Source: JBBKXJ01 sp037969395
Lineage (GTDB): Bacteria; Pseudomonadota; Gammaproteobacteria; Pseudomonadales; JAUIET01
Reading direction: 5' to 3'
NCBI GenBank assembly: GCA_037969395.1
Contig: JBBKXJ010000048.1
Location: 1-25,682, forward strand
DNA length: 25,682 nt
Shown piece after piece: positions 15,710 through 21,985 of this stretch; the first letter of the stretch is position 1; every line of letters begins with the position of its first letter. Under the pieces are notes generated by a model. It made no database searches, was not told the origin of the DNA, and saw nothing but the letters and a program-made list of their open reading frames with translations. Position numbers and translations under genes: made by a program.

Positions 15710-16168
15710 ATGACAGCAATTTTCGACACCCCGCAGGACATGCTCTCAGCCGAGGGGCAGCACCTCGGTCACAGCGATTGGTTAACTGTTACTCAGCAGC
15801 GCATCGACCTGTTTGCCGACGCGACCGGCGATCACCAGTGGATTCATGTCGACCCGGAGAAAGCCAAAGATGGGCCGTTCGGTAAATGTATTGCGCACGG
15901 TTATCTGACACTGTCGTTGGTGAGTATGTTTTTGCCGCAAATTGTGGAGGTGCGCGGTGCATCGATGGGCGTTAACTACGGCACCGACAAAATCCGTTTT
16001 CCCGCGGTCGTGCCGGTTGACTCACGCATCCGTGGCGGCGGCGAGTTGATAAAAGTAGAAGAGGTGAAGGGCACGATACAGGCTACGGTGTGCATTACCG
16101 TTGAGGTAGAGGGTGGCGACCGGCCGGCATGCGTGGTCGACACAATCAGTCGCTTCACGCCCGCATGA
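15710..16168 (+). CDS. MaoC family (R)-specific enoyl-CoA hydratase
   Basis: Starting at ATG 15710 gives a 152-residue hot-dog-fold protein. Its core FADATGDHQWIHVDPEKAKD, then GPFGKCIAHGYLTLSL, is the MaoC/PhaJ active site, with the catalytic pair Asp41 and His46 (D-x4-H) and the conserved IAHG. Such enzymes hydrate trans-2-enoyl-CoA to (R)-3-hydroxyacyl-CoA, linking fatty-acid oxidation to polyester synthesis or acting in other CoA pathways. The open frame extends 60 codons upstream but those residues are unlike the family, so the inner ATG is chosen; AGG at 15698-15700 could serve as a weak ribosome site. The NUDIX gene starts 52 bp downstream. Confidence 0.87.
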   Translation: MTAIFDTPQDMLSAEGQHLGHSDWLTVTQQRIDLFADATGDHQWIHVDPEKAKDGPFGKCIAHGYLTLSLVSMFLPQIVEVRGASMGVNYGTDKIRFPAVVPVDSRIRGGGELIKVEEVKGTIQATVCITVEVEGGDRPACVVDTISRFTPA

Positions 16169-16220
16169 TGGTGCCCCATGCGTCCACCAACTGTGGGCCC
16201 TGCGTCACCGGCAAGTCGCC

Positions 16221-16919
16221 ATGTATGAGCATATAACGCCAGTTGCTGCTGCCACCGTCGTGTTGATACGCGACGGTGTAGCGGGCCTGGAAACGTTGTT
16301 ATTACGCCGCAACGCGGCACTGCAATTTGCCGGTGGCTCGTGGGTATTTCCTGGCGGGCGCATAGACCCGCACGATTACGCTGCGAGTGAGCCGCAGAAC
16401 ATTACGCTGGCTGCGCGCAACGCCAGTGTGCGCGAGGCGCAGGAAGAGACCAGTTTGCAAGTCGCTACAGACGACTTACAGTATTTGTCCCACTGGACTA
16501 CGCCGCCGATTATGCCGAGGCGGTTTGCCACCTGGTTTTTCCTCGCCGCTGTCGCCGCAGATGCGCCCGAAGTCGCAGTCGATGGTGGCGAAATTCATGA
16601 GCATCGCTGGTTTACGCCGGAGCTGGCACTGGCAGCGCAACGCGCCGGGCAAATCATGCTAATGCCACCCACCTTCGTCACCTTGCAGGAGCTTAGCGCC
16701 CGCGCCAATGTTGCTGCCGTACTGCAATGGCTGAGGCAACATCAACCGCGCCGTTTTGAACCACGCTTTGTCGATACGCCGGGCGGCAAAGTTGCTTTGT
16801 ATGACGGCGACGCCGGCTATGCTGGCAGCAATCCTCAGCGACCGGGAAGACGCCATCGTCTCTCGATGAGGAACGACGGCTGGTGTTATGAAAATGATGC
16901 GAATGAGCAGCCGGGGTAG
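16221..16919 (+). CDS. NUDIX hydrolase (NUDT19-like, long Nudix insert)
   Basis: From ATG 16221 the product is 232 residues. It opens with VAAATVVLIRDG and LLLRRNAALQFAGGSWVFPGG, followed by a Nudix box whose first and second halves are split by an insert: GGR at about 45-47, then ASVREAQEETSL at about 69-80 with the metal-binding E72/E75/E76. This split box and the length fit the NUDT19/RP2-type group, some of which cleave CoA or acyl-CoA derivatives; the substrate here is inferred only from that likeness and from the MaoC neighbour. An upstream extension to 16113 overlaps MaoC and lacks family resemblance. The ribosome site is weak. Confidence 0.82.
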   Translation: MYEHITPVAAATVVLIRDGVAGLETLLLRRNAALQFAGGSWVFPGGRIDPHDYAASEPQNITLAARNASVREAQEETSLQVATDDLQYLSHWTTPPIMPRRFATWFFLAAVAADAPEVAVDGGEIHEHRWFTPELALAAQRAGQIMLMPPTFVTLQELSARANVAAVLQWLRQHQPRRFEPRFVDTPGGKVALYDGDAGYAGSNPQRPGRRHRLSMRNDGWCYENDANEQPG

Positions 16920-16943
16920 GGGAGGGGGCACTATGCCCCGGCT
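16909..16943. terminator. Hairpin between convergent NUDIX and WS/DGAT genes
   Basis: AGCCGGGG (16909-16916) can pair with CCCCGGCT (16936-16943), with an alternative inner stem GGGGCA-CTA-TGCCCC (16925-16939). It lies in the 33-bp gap between two convergent stop codons. No T-run follows on either strand, so it may be a weak bidirectional terminator. Confidence 0.45.
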
Positions 16944-16952
16944 TAACCTGAT

Positions 16953-18506
16953 TTACGCCTTGGCGGCTGCTTTTTTGCCAGCGGTGCGCTTGCTAGTGGT
17001 GGTGCGTTTTTTGTTGGCTGGGGTAGTGGATTTCTTGTTCACCACGGCTTTCGCCTTGCGCACATTAGGCTTGGCCGCCGCGCGCTGCGGACTACCCAGG
17101 GCAGCCGCTTTGGTCTCCACGAACGCGGTTTCCAGGCATTGGCGATAAAACTCGGGGTCGGGCATTTGATCGCGATCACCCAACACAGTCAGCGTAACCA
17201 TACCGTCAAAGCTGTATATCGAATGGAACAGACCGCTGCCCGGGGTTAACAAGCCCAGGCCATAATTTCGTATCAGCTTCGCGCCGGCCGAATACATCGC
17301 AAAATTAGGTCCTGCTACGTTGGTGATCACGCCACAAATGCTCACCGGCAGGCGCTTGCTTAATTTATTGCGCACGTAGAATCTCGCAACCGCCTGCGAC
17401 AGTACCGGCGAGAACACGCCTGCAATTTTGAGCGAGTCCACCATCGGGTTGGTCGCATTGCTCTGTTTGGCAATGTTCATGCTTTCATGCACCGCCTTAA
17501 GGCGCTCCATGGGGTCGCCGATATCGGTGTGTATCGGTGCGACCATTGACGCGATCTGATTGTTTTCTTCGGTTGCTGCGCGCCGGGTGCGCATGTCTAT
17601 CGGTATGCCGGCAGCTAACGAGGTTTCGGGCAATTCGTTGTAATACTGCAAGTACTTGCGCAAACCACCCCCCACAACTGACACGGCAACGTCGTTAAGC
17701 GTGACGCCGGCGGCGTTCTTAATCGCCTTAAAGTCGTCGAGGCTAAATACGGCCGCGTCGGCAACCCGATGTGGGCCAACCATTTCATTAAAGCGTGTTC
17801 TCGGTGCGTGAATGCTGGCACTCGGAATTTCCCCCTTCTTCACGCTACGCCGATACTCAGCCATCTCTCTCGCTTTTTTCAAAAATCCGGTGCTGAGTGA
17901 CACGGTATTTTTAACGCGGTTTACCACCGCCCGGCTTAATAGCTCGGTGGCGCTTGGCTGCCGGTCAACGATCATTGTTTCCGCCGTCGCAGAAGAGGGC
18001 CTGGGGTTAGGCTCAAGATCGTGGATTGCGGTCATAAATCCCTGACCGCCAGCGCCGTCGACCAGCGAGTGGTGCATTTTTGTGTAAATAGCAAAGGCAC
18101 CTTTGGGGATATCGGGCAGGTTGTCCAGCCCTTCGATAACGTAGGCTTCCCACAGCGGGCGCGATAAATCCAATGACCGCGAATGCAGCCGTGCAACCTG
18201 AATCCATAGCTGGCGCCAGTCGCCCGGCTCTGGCAGGGCGATATGGCGCAAATGGAATTCAACGTCGAAATTCTGATCGACCACCCAGTAAGGGCGGTCG
18301 ATTTGACCCGGCACGCGCACTAAACGAGTGCGAAAAATCGGCATGGCCTGAAAACGCGTTTCGAAATTGTCGAGCACGCTTTTGAAGCGCACCGTACCGT
18401 TAGGCGCAGTGGAAGGATCGTAGATACCCAGCCCGCCAACGTGTTGCGGCGTGGTGTTATTTTCCAGATTGATAAAAGCAGAATCCAATGGGCCTAGTTG
18501 CTTCAT
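16953..18506 (-). CDS. Wax ester synthase / diacylglycerol acyltransferase with Lys/Ala-rich tail
   Basis: The 517-residue protein is a WS/DGAT acyltransferase. The catalytic HHxxxDG is HHSLVDG (145-151), preceded by the PLW motif (RPLWEAYVIEGL, 117-128). Further conserved blocks are TLNDVAVSVVGGGLR (269-283) and TNVAGP (395-400). It joins acyl-CoA to fatty alcohol or diacylglycerol to make wax esters or triacylglycerol, stored in lipid bodies at the membrane. The core ends near residue 465. The last ~50 residues are an unstructured basic tail rich in Lys, Ala, Thr and Arg (KKSTTPANKKRTTTSK and GKKAAAKA), like the DNA-binding tails of PhaF, AlgP or histone-H1-like proteins. Such a tail is not a usual WS/DGAT part. 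ATG 18506 gives the normal MKQLGPLDSAF start. Confidence 0.92.
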   Translation of the reverse strand: MKQLGPLDSAFINLENNTTPQHVGGLGIYDPSTAPNGTVRFKSVLDNFETRFQAMPIFRTRLVRVPGQIDRPYWVVDQNFDVEFHLRHIALPEPGDWRQLWIQVARLHSRSLDLSRPLWEAYVIEGLDNLPDIPKGAFAIYTKMHHSLVDGAGGQGFMTAIHDLEPNPRPSSATAETMIVDRQPSATELLSRAVVNRVKNTVSLSTGFLKKAREMAEYRRSVKKGEIPSASIHAPRTRFNEMVGPHRVADAAVFSLDDFKAIKNAAGVTLNDVAVSVVGGGLRKYLQYYNELPETSLAAGIPIDMRTRRAATEENNQIASMVAPIHTDIGDPMERLKAVHESMNIAKQSNATNPMVDSLKIAGVFSPVLSQAVARFYVRNKLSKRLPVSICGVITNVAGPNFAMYSAGAKLIRNYGLGLLTPGSGLFHSIYSFDGMVTLTVLGDRDQMPDPEFYRQCLETAFVETKAAALGSPQRAAAKPNVRKAKAVVNKKSTTPANKKRTTTSKRTAGKKAAAKA

Positions 18507-18590
18507 TCGTGTGCCTCATTCGTTTTCGTCAGTGTTGAACCAGAGATTGTATTGTGAACGGCCGCTAAAACCAACTAACAGAAAATCAAC

Positions 18591-18603
18591 ATTGATTATC
18601 AAT
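18591..18603. promoter_or_regulatory. Small AT-rich palindrome upstream of WS/DGAT
   Basis: ATTGAT-T-ATCAAT is a perfect 6-bp inverted repeat around one base, 85 bp upstream of the WS/DGAT start and next to a TATAAT-like minus-strand sequence (18602-18607). It could be a regulator site, but it is short and may be chance. Confidence 0.3.
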
Positions 18604-18678
18604 TATAAACGTCACTGCTGACACTTTGAGCAACTGTGAAGCGATGCGGCATGCAACCGTAGAGGTAAACTTGCAGGC

Positions 18679-18709
18679 AAAAAAAAAGGCAGGCTCCGAA
18701 GAGCCTGCC
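18679..18709 (-). terminator. Strong rho-independent terminator, minus strand
   Basis: 9-bp GC-rich stem, UUCG loop and T9 tail when read on the minus strand. It lies 170 bp upstream of the WS/DGAT start, so it also insulates that gene from upstream minus-strand transcription. Confidence 0.85.
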
Positions 18710-18745
18710 GAATCCATAAACGCCAAAGGGGATTCGGCGTTCGTG
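18679..18745 (-). ncRNA. Candidate small RNA ending in an orphan terminator
   Basis: On the minus strand the stem GGCAGGCTC / GAGCCTGCC closes on a UUCG tetraloop and runs straight into nine T residues (18679-18709), a textbook intrinsic terminator. No protein gene lies upstream on that strand before the divergent VanZ gene at 18928, so something non-coding probably ends here. Just before it is a second perfect 9-bp stem, GCCGAATCC / GGATTCGGC (18707-18738), that shares three bases with the terminator stem. A TATTAT box (18752-18757) would give a transcript of roughly 65 nt, though no good -35 is visible. No known RNA family was recognised. The terminator is solid; the RNA's extent is inferred. 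Confidence 0.45.
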
Positions 18746-18927
18746 GCAAGGATAATAGGCAAATACCCCGCGCTGGAACAGGAACTGGCGCACAGCTTAT
18801 GCGGTAATATATAGCAAGATTTGCGGGAACTTAATCATAGCTGCAGCGCAGCACGCCGATTGAGCTAGATTGTGCTTGCCGGCGACGCATTAAACGGCAC
18901 TACCAAACCAACCACGTAACGGAATGC

Positions 18928-19320
18928 ATGAAAATACTGGAAACTCACCGCACGGCTATCACCTGTGCTGCGAAACTATTGTTGCCGCTAATGATAGCGG
19001 TCGAACTGTATTTTAGCTTGCGCACCTTTGAGGACGTAACCGCAATAGCCCAGTACGACAAGCTGCTGCATTTCAGCACACATGCCGTCAACGCGGTGGT
19101 GGCCGCACTGGCATTTCCTGCTGTGAGAGCCTATGTAATCGTGCTGCTACTGCTGTTCTTACTAGGCCCGTTGATTGAGCTGCTGCAGCATTTTACGCCT
19201 GGCAGAGACGCATCGATACTTGATCAGCTGGCCAATACGGCGGGCTTGCTTACGGCAGCCTGGTTGTCTCGTCGGTTATTGGCAGGCAAGCCGGAAGAGC
19301 AGAGGGGAACGCTTGATTGA
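18928..19320 (+). CDS. VanZ-like family membrane protein
   Basis: The 130-residue product has four hydrophobic spans (about 12-30, 49-64, 66-82 and 93-110). It shows the VanZ-like pattern AQYDKLLHFSTHAVNAVVAALAF, then LLFLLGPLIELLQHFTPGRDASILDQLANTAG, where the DKxxHF and the E-Q...GRxxSxxDxxAN residues are conserved. VanZ itself gives low teicoplanin resistance by an unknown route, but most VanZ-like proteins in gammaproteobacteria are uncharacterised, and resistance should not be assumed. The gene stands alone: 321 bp separate it from the next gene. Confidence 0.85.
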   Translation: MKILETHRTAITCAAKLLLPLMIAVELYFSLRTFEDVTAIAQYDKLLHFSTHAVNAVVAALAFPAVRAYVIVLLLLFLLGPLIELLQHFTPGRDASILDQLANTAGLLTAAWLSRRLLAGKPEEQRGTLD

Positions 19321-19653
19321 GGCCCGCCGTGGCCTCCGCGGTATATCTTCGCAGCGCCGCCTGCGGTTAGGAGAAGTCAAAATATCGTCGATCTTCGGAG
19401 GAGATAGTAGCCAATCTCGACACGTTGATTGCAAATTTTTCGCATGATAGTTTGCACAAAAACAGTAGGGCGATTATGATCTTCGCCACTTTGGCGAGCC
19501 GCAGCTTAAGCCACTGATCTCCATAAAAAAGCCGGCGCATAGCGCAATGCAGGTTAGCCAGAACGCTTACAGGTAAGCGTGATGTTGTGAAATTATGAGA
19601 TAGTGATTTTTCATTGGATCAAATAACAAAAGCGGGTAGGGGTGGGCGCTGAC
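19321..19653. other. Intergenic region with a short hairpin
   Basis: About 330 bp with no supported gene. A perfect hairpin ACGCTTA-CAGG-TAAGCGT lies at 19563-19580, roughly 75 bp upstream of the coiled-coil gene, and may be an operator or transcript structure. No T-run follows it. No clear promoter was identified. Confidence 0.45.
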
Positions 19654-20712
19654 ATGAATTATCTGAGCCCAGAGATAATTATCTCCGGCACATTGCTGGT
19701 TGCAATCGGCGGCTGTGCTGGCTGGTGGCTGCGTCGTCTTTTCTTCAAATCATCTGCACATCAATCGTCGCACGAGACACCGTTGCCCGCTACGCAAATG
19801 CTGGTGATGGAAGACCGGCTGTCTGCCGTGAGTGCGCAAACGACTGACCATGCAAGTCAGTTTGCGGCTAAAGAGGCTGACGCAACCAAATGGCAACAAC
19901 GCTATCGAATTGCGCGCAAGGAAATAGAAGAGCGCATCAACATCATGGATGAAGTTGAGAGCGACAATATCGAGCTGGACAGCGCGCTGTGTAAGTCAAT
20001 AGTCGAGCAGGAAAAGCTGCAGATGTTGCTTTATCAGCGCAATGAAAGACTGGAGGTGATGAATACCGACCGCATGGCGCTGGAGTCGAGACTGCTTGTC
20101 ATCAAAGGGGAGCTCGATTATGCCAACCGGCGCGTGCAGGAACTGGAGAGCGTGTTGCCGCCAAAAGCCGGCGCGGCGGCTGCGCTCGATAAGCTGCAAG
20201 CTAGTGTGTTACCGCCACAGCCGCTGGAACATGAAGAGCAGCTGGAATTATTGAATCGCGAGTTGACGGGTAAGGATCGAATGTTGGAGCAGATGCGCCA
20301 GGAACTGCGTGTCAAAGATTCTCAGCTCGACGAGCTGCAGCTTGAGTTAACCTGCCTGTCAACCTTGGCTAAGGCCGGGGATGCATCCAAACAGAATAGT
20401 GCAAAAGATAGCAGCGCCGGCATTGTCATCGAAGACGACGCTGTGCTGGTACAGGCGCCGGCAAATTTGTACAGCGTGGCACCACGGCAGGTCGACAAAC
20501 TACAGCAAATTACCGGTATTGGCGCCAAGCTGGAGCATACGCTAAACGAGCTTGGCGTGTACCAATTCAGACAAATTGCCGAATTCACAGCAACTGATTT
20601 GCTCTGGCTGGACCTGCAGCTGGGTGCGTTCAAGGGTCGCATTGGCCGTGACAACTGGGTTGCACAGGCTGAAACGCTGGCGCTGGAAGAAGCCGACCAC
20701 GGCACGCATTAA
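19654..20712 (+). CDS. Membrane-anchored coiled-coil protein with C-terminal helix-hairpin-helix domain
   Basis: From ATG 19654 the protein has 352 residues. An N-terminal membrane segment IIISGTLLVAIGGCAGWWL (about residues 6-24) is followed by a long charged, heptad-rich coiled coil, roughly residues 50-230 (for example DEVESDNIELDSALCKSIVE, ELLNRELTGKDRMLEQMRQE). A linker and a C-terminal helix-hairpin-helix-like domain follow (DKLQQITGIGAKLEHTLNEL, FKGRIGRDNWVAQAETLA). The GIG turn and the GRIxRDNW motif are typical of small HhH domains found at the end of many uncharacterised bacterial proteins, and may bind DNA or protein. A role linking the membrane to the nucleoid is conceivable but unproven. 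AGGGG at 19638-19642 supports ATG 19654 over the GTG at 19642. Confidence 0.75.
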   Translation: MNYLSPEIIISGTLLVAIGGCAGWWLRRLFFKSSAHQSSHETPLPATQMLVMEDRLSAVSAQTTDHASQFAAKEADATKWQQRYRIARKEIEERINIMDEVESDNIELDSALCKSIVEQEKLQMLLYQRNERLEVMNTDRMALESRLLVIKGELDYANRRVQELESVLPPKAGAAAALDKLQASVLPPQPLEHEEQLELLNRELTGKDRMLEQMRQELRVKDSQLDELQLELTCLSTLAKAGDASKQNSAKDSSAGIVIEDDAVLVQAPANLYSVAPRQVDKLQQITGIGAKLEHTLNELGVYQFRQIAEFTATDLLWLDLQLGAFKGRIGRDNWVAQAETLALEEADHGTH

Positions 20713-20758
20713 AATCTGGCGTTGTAAACAGGAGTAACCAAAGTTGGACGAGCAAATA

Positions 20759-20992
20759 CTAGCGCGCATTCAGCAGAACGTAGTCGCTGACCTCGACGCG
20801 TCCGAACTCGGTATTGGCCAACGCCAGTTGATAGTCCTGCCAGGAATAATCGGGGTGCAGATTCAGCAGGCCTAAACCCAGCGGAATGCCAAAATCTGCG
20901 ACTACGCTGTAGGCGTGTTCTGGCGCCCATATCAGTTCCGTAATATCGGTGCGGTCGGAACCATTAAGGCTTTTTAAGGTGCAGACTGGCGG
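20759..20992 (-). pseudogene. C-terminal remnant of an unrecognised protein
   Basis: On the minus strand, 77 codons run open from a TAG (20993-20995) to a TAG (20759-20761) and read like true protein: GSDRTDITELIWAPEHAYSV, then ADFGIPLGLGLLNLHPDYSW and DYQLALANTEFGRVEVSDYV. The stretch has good codon use, but no ATG, TTG or GTG lies near its upstream end, so it seems to be the last part of a gene whose 5' portion is gone. I do not recognise the family. It fills most of the 450-bp gap before the response regulator. A short real gene with an odd start cannot be excluded. Confidence 0.45.
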
Positions 20993-21078
20993 CTAGCGGT
21001 AAGCGGGTTGTTGCCATGCGGAAAACGCTGCCGCATTCGCACACCGACATTTTCAATGTAAACTAATACTTATGTGCT

Positions 21079-21116
21079 ATGGGAATTTGCATCTGTTTGT
21101 AAGATAGTGTTCCCAT
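21079..21116. promoter_or_regulatory. Inverted repeat upstream of the response regulator
   Basis: ATGGGAA (21079-21085) and TTCCCAT (21110-21116) are perfect inverted copies 24 bases apart, and pairing extends to CTA/TAG with one bulged base. It lies in the probable promoter region of the LuxR-type regulator. It could be a two-part operator or an mRNA leader hairpin. Confidence 0.45.
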
Positions 21117-21123
21117 GTAGGAA

Positions 21124-21141
21124 TTAGCCTGTACAGGCTAA
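21124..21141. promoter_or_regulatory. 18-bp perfect palindrome in the response-regulator leader
   Basis: TTAGCCTGTACAGGCTAA is a perfect palindrome ending 23 bases before the ATG of the LuxR-type regulator and just upstream of its AGGAAGG ribosome site (21148-21154). It suits a dimeric regulator, possibly the gene's own product, or a mRNA hairpin that controls translation. It resembles the LexA box ends (CTGT/ACAG) but lacks the 8-base spacer. Confidence 0.55.
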
Positions 21142-21164
21142 ACCGTTAGGAAGGCGGTCAAACC

Positions 21165-21836
21165 ATGCGTGCATTAGTTGTCGATGATCACATGCTGATA
21201 CGCTCCGGCTTGCATGACATGCTGGCAAACCGTTTCCCGGACATCGACGTGGTCGAGGCGGCAAGCGGCGAGGCGGCGCTGGGATTAATCGACAGCAAGC
21301 CATTTGATCTGGCGATTATCGATTTATTCATCCCCGGCGAGGCCGCGTTCGTGTTTGTGCGCAAGCTATGCGACGCCGACCCGGAGTTGCCGGTGCTGGT
21401 ACTGTCCGGTTCGGAAAACCCGGTGCATGTGCGCAAGTGTATCGATTTGGGCTGTTCGGCTTTTGTGCCGAAATCCGCAGCGCAGGAGATATTATTTAAC
21501 GCCATTGACAGCATACTCGATGGCGGCGTTTTTATTCCCATCGAGATTATGCATGCTAATACCGAGGCCGAACTCAGTGCTACCGAGCTACCGGCGTTGC
21601 CTAGTATTGAGGCGGTCACCAGCAAGCTCACAGATCGGCAGTTAGAAATTCTGACGCTGATCACCTCGGGCAAATCGAATAAGCAGATTGCCCGCGACTT
21701 CCAGCTTTCGGAAAACACTGTAAAGGTCCACGTTAGCGCCATTCTGCGTTCACTCGGTTTACACAATCGCACCCAGGCCGGCATACTCGGGCAACAGCTG
21801 GGCCTGCTCGCGGCAACTGCCGAGTCGATGCGTTAG
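21165..21836 (+). CDS. Two-component response regulator, LuxR/NarL family
   Basis: The 223-residue protein has an N-terminal receiver domain (acidic pair D7/D8, phospho-acceptor Asp53 in AIIDLF, switch Ser81, Lys103 in FVPKSA) and a C-terminal LuxR-type helix-turn-helix (LTDRQLEILTLITSGKSNKQ, ENTVKVHVSAIL, about 155-210). It therefore binds DNA once phosphorylated. The hybrid kinase gene starts 149 bp downstream on the same strand and is the obvious partner, though its HPt may serve other regulators. The receiver sequence is unlike a close GacA/UvrY orthologue, for it has DLFIPG where GacA has DMSMPG. AGGAAGG precedes the ATG; palindromes lie in its leader. Confidence 0.9.
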   Translation: MRALVVDDHMLIRSGLHDMLANRFPDIDVVEAASGEAALGLIDSKPFDLAIIDLFIPGEAAFVFVRKLCDADPELPVLVLSGSENPVHVRKCIDLGCSAFVPKSAAQEILFNAIDSILDGGVFIPIEIMHANTEAELSATELPALPSIEAVTSKLTDRQLEILTLITSGKSNKQIARDFQLSENTVKVHVSAILRSLGLHNRTQAGILGQQLGLLAATAESMR

Positions 21837-21985
21837 CAAACGCTAAACAAAACACGTCAGGCACAAGCAAACGTATGAATCGGCCATATTTATTAGTGAG
21901 CTGTGTGGATCTTCGCGCTTCTTTCAGCGCAAGCGGCGCGCAGCCGAGTGACCACCTAATGCCAAAACAATAAGGCTGCGGCGCA

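Noticed and set aside
18928..19320. Glycopeptide resistance gene
   Set aside because: VanZ-like proteins are widespread and mostly unrelated to resistance; there is no van operon here.
21124..21141. LexA (SOS) box
   Set aside because: It has CTGT and ACAG but fused (CTGTACAG) without the 8-base spacer needed for LexA.
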